From Alternaria dauci (lineage: Eukaryota > Ascomycota > Dothideomycetes > Pleosporales > Pleosporaceae), in contig NC_091273.1 in assembly GCF_042100115.1 (NCBI RefSeq), positions 1,054,001 to 1,118,000 on the forward strand: DNA of 64,000 nt, given 5' to 3'. The position numbers and the translations under genes were made by a program. Positions 57,714-64,000 of the stretch are shown here, one piece after another (position 1 is the stretch's first letter; each line of letters opens with the position of its first letter). The notes beneath the pieces were generated by a model that had not been told where the DNA came from, ran no database searches, and was given only the letters and a program-made list of their open reading frames with translations.

Positions 57714-60414
57714 ATGCAGACACTCGACATCATCTCGCTAATCCTTTCTTTTGTCGGCGCTCTCTTTGTTTGCTGTATGCTTGTTACTCTCGGGAAGAGG
57801 AGTGCGTCGCTTAAACCGTGCAATCCGAAAAAGTCGTCGTCGTCGCTCGTTGGCATCCATCCCGCTCGGACGCATTCGCCTCCCACACGGTCCCTCACGC
57901 ACCTTCCTCGTACGCGCTTCTCGACATCACCTCTGCTGCCACCAACCACTCCGCCCACAGCCTCGCCTCCCCACTACTTTGGCTACCTCTCCTCTCGCCC
58001 CCACACAACAACTACCATGTTCAAGTCGGCGGTGCAGAATCACAATGCCATCGCGTCTGCTTCGCCTACAAACACTGCCTATAAGCAGGCTTCGCTGGGG
58101 AGCGTTCTCAACCGCACTGGATCGCAGACGTCATCGACGCGTCCTGTAGGAAGCGGGACGAAAACAACTGTCGGGGCAGCCGCGCAAGGAACCAAGAGAA
58201 CGTCCAACGGATTGGCCAAGTCTTTGAACTCGCACGAGGATGATTTCGACTACCCCACGATGAGCATTGTCGGGTCGGAGAAAGAGAACGAGCTCCCGGC
58301 CGCATTCCATATGACATCGCGCAACAACCCGGGCGTCTTGCCCCAAGCCCTGTTCGATGAGGACGACTTCGATAGTGACATAGATCTCGATGTCGAAGAT
58401 CCGGCGACGAAAGGCACTGTCACATATCCTACGCTAACTCGCGTTGCTTCTGATGGCTCGGCCGACTCGGGATACGACTCAAGAGCGCAGACTGCCGATA
58501 TAAAACCAGAATTGGATAGTAGCCAGCCAATACCGTGGTCTTCATCGCCCTTGTCACACTACAAAACACCACAGAGGCCCGAGCCACCAAAGTCTAAGCG
58601 AAGGACCTTACCATGGCCACATGTTCAGAAGCAGGAATCTATACAGGAGGAGGAAGAGCAAGAGGAGACCGCACACCCCAGGAAAAGAGTCTTCAAGGAG
58701 GCCGACAAGCCTTTTTCGACACCTGCGAAGGACTCCAAGCCTGAATTGCTTTGGAACACGACCGCAAGCGCCCTGAAGCAGCAACGAACGACTTTCAGGG
58801 AGGCTAACAAGGCTCAAGCAAAATCGAACCAGGGCGCCGACGAGGACATGACTGAGGCGATTAAGAAGAAAAAGAAGAACACTATCCACAAGATCTTCCT
58901 TAGCGAAGAGCAACAGAACGTGTTGAACCTAGTAGCGGAATACAAGAAGAGCGTCTTCTTCACTGGATCTGCTGGTTTGTGGAACGGGCTGTTGGCATGA
59001 GATCCTGCTAACAATGATAGGTACTGGTAAATCAGTCTTACTTCGTGAGATCATCGCAGCTCTACGACGGAAATACTCCCGTGAGCCGGATCGAGTAGCA
59101 GTCACAGCGTCCACAGGTCTGGCAGCGTGTAACATTGGCGGTGTTACCATACACAGTTTCGCAGGTATCGGACTCGGCAAAGAGCCTGTAGAAGACTTGA
59201 TAAAAAAGATTAGGCGGAACGCCAAAGCAAAGCAGCGGTGGTTACGTACGAAAGTGCTGATCATAGACGAAGTCTCGATGGTGGACGGCGATCTGTTCGA
59301 CAAACTGGAGGCAATCGCCCGGACGATCCGCAACAACGGCAGACCATTCGGTGGTATCCAGCTCGTCATTACCGGCGACTTTTTCCAATTGCCTCCTGTC
59401 CCAGAGAAGGGACGGCTGGCCAAATTCGCTTTCGATGCAGGTACCTGGACTACAAGCATCGAACACACGATTGGCCTGCACCACGTCTTCCGTCAGAAGG
59501 ATCCTGTCTTCGCGAATATGTTGAACGAAATGCGAGAGGGCCGACTGACACAAGACTCAATCAATCGCTTCAAGCAGTTAGAGCGTCCACTGCCAAAGGG
59601 AGATGAGAGTGTCGAAGCCACAGATCTCTTCCCGACACGTGTCGAGGTTGAAAACGCAAACGCTGGTCGCATGTCGCGACTCCATGGTAATACCTTTTTG
59701 TTCGAAGCTCGCGATGGTGGTACGATCACAAACAAGGAGCAGCGTGATAAGCTGTTACAGAGCTGCATGGTACCAGCGCAAATACATCTCAAGAAAGGTG
59801 CTCAGGTCATGTTGGTAAAGAACATGGACGAAACTTTGGTGAACGGCTCGCTAGGGAAGATTACAGGCTTCATGACTGAGCAGATGTTCAGTATCTACAA
59901 GGATGACGAAGAGGCTTTCCTGGAAGAGGGTCCTTCAGAGGCTGCCATGAAGACAGAGATGATGAAGAATACGCTCGGCGTAAACAGCAATCAGGTCTAT
60001 CCTGTTGTTCGTTTCGCAATCGCAGACGGTACCACGCGCGACCTGTTATGCAAGCGCGAAGACTGGAAGATTGAGCTACCAAACGGCGAAGTGCAAGCAT
60101 CGCGTTCTCAGATCCCTCTCATCCTTGCATGGGCGCTCTCCATCCACAAAGCACAAGGTCAGACGCTTGAGCGTGTGCGCGTCGATCTTGGTAAGGTTTT
60201 TGAAAAGGGTCAAGCGTACGTTGCGCTATCCCGTGCGACGAGTATGGCTGGTCTGCAGATCCTGCGGTTCGATCCTAGGAAGGTCATTGCACACGAGAAG
60301 GTGCGGTCGTTCTATGCCGGTCTCAGTAGAGCGGAGCAGGTCGAGGGTAAACCAAAGAGCAAGACCATTCTGGGTAAGATGCAGGCTGCGAAGATTAAGG
60401 GGAGTGCCGAGTGA
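57714..60414 (+). CDS. PIF1: PIF1 5'-3' DNA helicase, with possible mitochondrial presequence
   Basis: Two exons, 57714-58974 and 59021-60414. From the first ATG the protein is 884 residues; from the ATG at 58017 (MFKSAVQNH) it is 783, the more usual start. Walker A (FFTGSAGTGKSVLLREI) is rebuilt across the intron; then come VTASTGLAACNIGGVTIHSFAG, Walker B (VLIIDEVSMVD), VITGDFFQLPPVP, VMLVKNM and SIHKAQGQTLERV with YVALSRATS, all superfamily 1B/Pif1 motifs. Pif1 unwinds G-quadruplexes, removes telomerase and maintains mitochondrial DNA. The upstream part (57777-58016) is rich in Ser/Arg/Pro, nearly free of acidic residues, and contains RTRFSTSP, resembling a mitochondrial cleavage site. Choice of start is open. 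Confidence 0.93.
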
Positions 60415-61326
60415 GAGGGAAGATGCTACAGGGTAGGTTTGAGATATTGGCGTACGATACGACGGCATAGGAGATGTTATTGTTAAGGGCACAGCGGCGT
60501 TCATGAAGTGGAGAATCTTACATGGCTAGAAGCATGGTCCCCCGGGCTTGTGGCGATACGACTATATTTTCACGCGGCGTCTGGTAAACATACGGAGATA
60601 CCAAATCATACCTCTCATCAGTCATCACGGTCTGCCGAGAACCAGATATATGATTGTGCCATCAGTATCACGTCTTTCAGGACAGTGTAGTCATGACGCT
60701 GAGCGGAGACGGGCTGGCACAGTTAATAAGAACATACTCAGTAAGCACACTGAAAAGGCTGATCTGATGGTCACGCTACGATGGCGTTCCTCGCAGCCGT
60801 TAGACGAGATGTTCGGCATCGTGTCTAGCTAGGACCACAAAAAGAGCAAAAAGAGAGCCAAAAAAATGTCAAAACCAGACAACATCGAGAATTCGCTGGT
60901 GGTTACCCGTCTAACTACTAATCTACTAGTACACTACTTGTATAGCTAAGCAGCCAGATTCTAGCTATATACCAAACCAAATATCATCTAGTTTGGAGTA
61001 GTACTTGCTGAGATATTTGGTAACCCGATTGAAGGTTTCAGAGCAACCTATTTGCCAGTATAGTTCTAGTGTCGATGACCAAATTTCGGCTCCCGGGGGT
61101 AGATCCTAGGTACCGTTTCTTTTTAGCTGTTTGTAACCTCGTTTAGTACGAACCTCGCTGTTAGAACAACTAATCGCCTACTTTACCAACAATGTGAGTC
61201 GGGTATATAGAGGGGATGCGAGAGATTGTCAAAGATGATAAGTAGCAGTCCCGTCAAGCAGATCCATCTACATCAGCTCTGCACTTTACTCGAATCATTA
61301 ATCACTCATCCAAAGCCATTAACACG
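60415..61326. other. Intergenic, AT-rich, with inverted repeat
   Basis: No gene was recognised. From about 60900 the sequence becomes AT-rich, with many TACTA/TAGTA motifs and a perfect 10-base inverted repeat (accaaatatc 60976-60985, gatatttggt 61012-61021). It may be a decayed repeat. The last 130 bases must contain the promoter of the secreted-protein gene. Confidence 0.5.
60976..61021. repeat. 10-base inverted repeat with 26-base spacer
   Basis: The arms are perfect complements and could form a small hairpin. No target-site duplication or transposase was found. Confidence 0.6.
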
Positions 61327-62092
61327 ATGCACGCCTTCATCTTCCTCGCATCTCTTTTACTCTGCCGCAGCACTCGCGCGCAATCTCCATCTGATGTACT
61401 TGCAGACATCCCGCTCATGTGCCAGAGTGGTAAGTCTCCCATTTGTGCGCAGATAGATATTCTTAACCGCTGATACATTCTCCTAGGATACACTCCCTCT
61501 CTCAGCTGCGAACCCTTGCCGGCTGACGACAACTGCGCATGTACTTGTCGGGATGGAGCAGTGTTCAACCAAACTCGTCCTGACTTCTTGGGCTCCGTTC
61601 CTATAACGCCAGGTTTAGGAAACAATCGCCAGGTCGAGGGCAAACCCTGTACTGCGGAGATAATCCAGCCATGGACAAAGATTGCATTGCCGCACAAGGC
61701 TCACACGTTGGAGCCCACGGACGTCGTCTCAGATATTGTCGACATTCCTGATGACAGCATCTTCTTGGTGGCTGATGCGGACCGGAGATGTCAGCACTTT
61801 GAGGTGTACATCGATGACGAAGTTGTAGGGCAGACGTGGGGAGAAGGCCCGCTTGACAATAGTAAATGCGGGACTGGAGAGGAATGCATGGAGCACCATG
61901 GGGGAAGCTATCGCTATTTTACCCTTTCTAAAGGTAAATGACGCCGGATAATCTTCCTCTTTCTCTTCTTATGCTAACGATCGGTGTCTTCTAGGGCAAC
62001 ACAAGATTGGCCTTCGGTGGGTTCATGTCACAGATGCATGCAAACATCTTCCGAACGCAGTTGGATCTTTCCAGATATACAAGCCTTGTTAA
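61327..62092 (+). CDS. Small secreted Cys-rich protein
   Basis: Three exons: 61327-61429, 61487-61933 and 61995-62092, giving 215 residues. The N-terminus MHAFIFLASLLLCRSTRAQS is a clear signal peptide with a likely cut after RAQ. The mature part begins with a Cys-rich stretch (MCQSGYTPSLSCEPLPADDNCACTCRDGAVFNQ) followed by PCTAEIIQPW, an acidic stretch (DVVSDIVDIPDDSIFLVADADRRC), and ends VTDACKHLPNAVGSFQIYKPC. About ten cysteines are consistent with disulfide bonding. No known domain was recognised. The motif CxCTCxxGxxFxQ recurs in the gene at 63.3 kb, suggesting the two are related. It may be an apoplastic or effector-type protein; that is inference. Confidence 0.8.
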
Positions 62093-63347
62093 AGAATGGT
62101 GTGGACCTTCATCTGAAAAAGGCTTAGCTAAGGTTAAGTTAGACCAGCTCGGAGAAGTGCAGGCGAAGGCGTTTAATAATTTCAGCAACTGATGGGGTCG
62201 CGTATTGGCTGTGGAAAGATACAGTGTTACCACATGAAGCCCTTGTAACACGGCTACTAGCATTTCTGTAGACAATCTGAAAGCATCTCGTCTTAGAAGC
62301 TGCAAATTCCGAGGAGTCTGGCAAGAGCATAGCGTAGTGACGTGTTGGATCAGTTAGCTGCGTGAGACAGTAAGCTGCTCAAGCTCAAACCGACTCACGA
62401 TCACTTAGCAATACTATCATTTATGTTTCTACTATTCTCAAATAACTTATACCACGTCTACTCCAACGTTTACCGCACCGCAGCCTTGCTTAACAAATCC
62501 GCTCGCGGCTCTCTAGACTTCTGCACAAAGCTTATACTAACAAGCACCCAAATAGAAACCAACCCCAAGAGATCAGCGCCAAGAATGAAAGGCTGGGAAG
62601 GAGAGGAGGAGACAGGGGAGAATATGAGGATGTGGCCGTTGAGCTCAACCTCCCGGGAAATCAGTGTAACCTTGGAACAATTGGAGTGAACCGGCATAGG
62701 TACCTAGGCAGTGTGGTGTGTCCACGAACTTCGCTTCAGTCGACCAGGCTAGCCGCCAAGTTGTCGCGTAAGGCCATCGGTTCCAAAGCAACAGAGCGAT
62801 TTCCAAGTTTGCGTGGTTTTTCGTGCGTCATCTTGTGCCACGACCAGCTTTCATCATGCACGTCCTGGTACTGCGTTCCAAGTAGAACCGAACACTCAAA
62901 GATGGCATTGACGCCGCAGTAGCGTGCCTTAACGCAAATACATACATCGAGATGACGACCTAGGGTCTGAGATTTCGACACCGTGTAGAGCCTACTCATA
63001 ATGGTCTTTTAGAGAACAGATTCATTCACAACGAACATATAACTCAATGTCAGTGCTTGGAATCGCAGAGGTTAGAACGTTATAACCGTCAAAAGCAATT
63101 TCAGTTTCGGTAGCAGCTCGGGTGGCGCCATCGCGCCGCTCCGAATGCTCTTCGATTCCAAAAAGAAAGCATCATGCAAGCTTGCACGGTTACGACTCAC
63201 ACAACGGTATCATTCTGTCAGAGTACAGACATGCCGCATGTGGAGCTGGGGAAATATGAAGGAGGAAAACTATAAGAACCTCGCCGTAGCAGGCATCAAT
63301 CTTCATATTCACAACCTTCAGAGCCAAACAACTCCTCAGTGCACACC
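62093..63347. other. Intergenic between the two secreted-protein genes
   Basis: No gene was recognised in 1.25 kb; open frames are below 100 codons and without signal peptides. No transposon signature was seen. Confidence 0.55.
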
Positions 63348-64000
63348 ATGAAAGCTTCAAGCGTCCTCGCTCTTGCCTTGAGTGCAAAGGCCTTTGCCTA
63401 CAACCCACAACAAGTACTCGGCTCGGTCGACGCCCTGGGAATCAACAAGTATCAGTGCAACAATGGTAAGCACTCTGAGTCCCAGCGGTATCTAGCAAAG
63501 CTGACGCAAAATGGGTGCGACGCCCTCTGTCGTTTGTGATGATGCATCGTCAGCCAAACACAACTGCTCATGCACCTGTACCAACGGCGTCACCTTTGAG
63601 CAACCTCTCGACCCTTTCTCTTCTCCAACCAACGGACCTGACGACAACGACGCCTGCTAGACAGACAAGACGCACTGTTTCGAGCGCGAGCAGCAATTGA
63701 TGACGGAGAAGGCGGCACTCGAGAAAGGACAACAAGACCTCGCCGCAAGCGTGCAGGCACTCAACGATCAATTCAGTACCTATCAGAACAAACCTGCATA
63801 CCACTACATTGGCTGCTTCGTCGACGGCGCAAAGCGCGTGCTACCAAAGATGGAAACATCAGCGGTAATGACACTCAAGCTGTGCGATAGCTTGTGTAAG
63901 GGTTACTCGTTTTTTGGCCTTCAGAACGGCAGGGAGTGCTTTTGTGGAAACAAGTTTGAGAACCCAACTAACCACGTTGACGACAAGGACTGTTACATGG
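63348..64000 (+). CDS. Secreted WSC-domain protein with an in-frame stop (3' end outside window)
   Basis: Exon 1 is 63348-63465; a GTAAGC..CAG intron (63466-63553) joins in phase to 63554 onward. The protein begins MKASSVLALALSAKAFAYNPQQ, a signal peptide, then CNNAKHNCSCTCTNGVTFEQP, similar to the neighbour at 61.3 kb. A TAG at 63658-63660 interrupts the frame, after which the same frame continues with a charged coiled-coil-like stretch (FEREQQLMTEKAALEKGQQDLAA) and a WSC domain (YHYIGCFVDGAKRVLP, LCDSLCKGYSFFGLQNGRECFCGNKF) running off the window. WSC domains bind carbohydrate and occur in cell-wall sensors and secreted proteins. The TAG may be a real nonsense change or the end of a 72-base in-phase intron with a weak donor (GTCACC, 63589). 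The gene may therefore be a pseudogene. Confidence 0.7.

Overview
This is a gene-dense stretch of a filamentous ascomycete nuclear genome. Short introns (about 45-70 bases) with GT..AG ends and CTAAC/CTAAT-type branch sites, Zn(II)2Cys6 regulators, a FacB-type acetate regulator, an AAT-family permease and Cys-rich secreted proteins all point to a filamentous ascomycete. The gene content fits Dothideomycetes (Pleosporales), but the genus cannot be fixed from sequence alone. I see no intact transposon, CRISPR array, rRNA or organelle segment.

Layout from left to right: the 3' part of KTI12 (0-1 kb); facB on the minus strand (2.3-5.1); a SET-domain lysine methyltransferase (6.5-8.0, minus); CDC14 (8.9-10.9); a free methionine-R-sulfoxide reductase whose model needs a 5-nt microexon (11.5-12.3, minus); tRNA-Arg(CCU) at 13.0; a FAM32A-like protein (14.4-14.8); a poorly coding 2-kb stretch; an amino-acid permease (16.8-18.6); a Zn2Cys6 regulator (19.7-22.0); a Ybp2/Alf4/glomulin-family protein (22.1-24.1, minus) divergent from LSM3 (24.4-24.8); B-type cyclin (25.9-27.9, minus); a 2.4-kb gene-poor stretch; a C-terminal-zinc-cluster regulator (30.3-32.7); a transglutaminase-like protein (33.7-35.9); EDC3 (36.5-39.0); a DUF1749 hydrolase (39.7-40.7, minus); dihydroxyacetone kinase (42.0-43.9); SmD2 (44.1-44.6, minus) divergent from a large Spt21/Ams2-like factor (45.3-49.2); an SDR reductase (50.3-51.2, minus); a SurE-type phosphatase (52.0-53.2); a Med2-like acidic protein (53.5-54.7, minus) divergent from PUB1 (55.2-56.9); PIF1 helicase (57.7-60.4); and at the right end two small secreted Cys-rich proteins (61.3-62.1 and 63.3 to the edge), the second carrying a WSC domain.

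Most genes are conserved housekeeping functions: mitosis and mitotic exit (cyclin B, CDC14), RNA processing and decay (LSM3, SmD2, EDC3, PUB1), genome maintenance (PIF1), tRNA modification (KTI12) and carbon/nitrogen use (FacB, permease, DHA kinase). They do not form one pathway. The accessory part is the right end, where the two secreted proteins share a Cys-rich motif and the second contains an in-frame stop. All multi-exon models were assembled by hand from splice signals and reading-frame continuity; each complete model keeps a whole number of codons.
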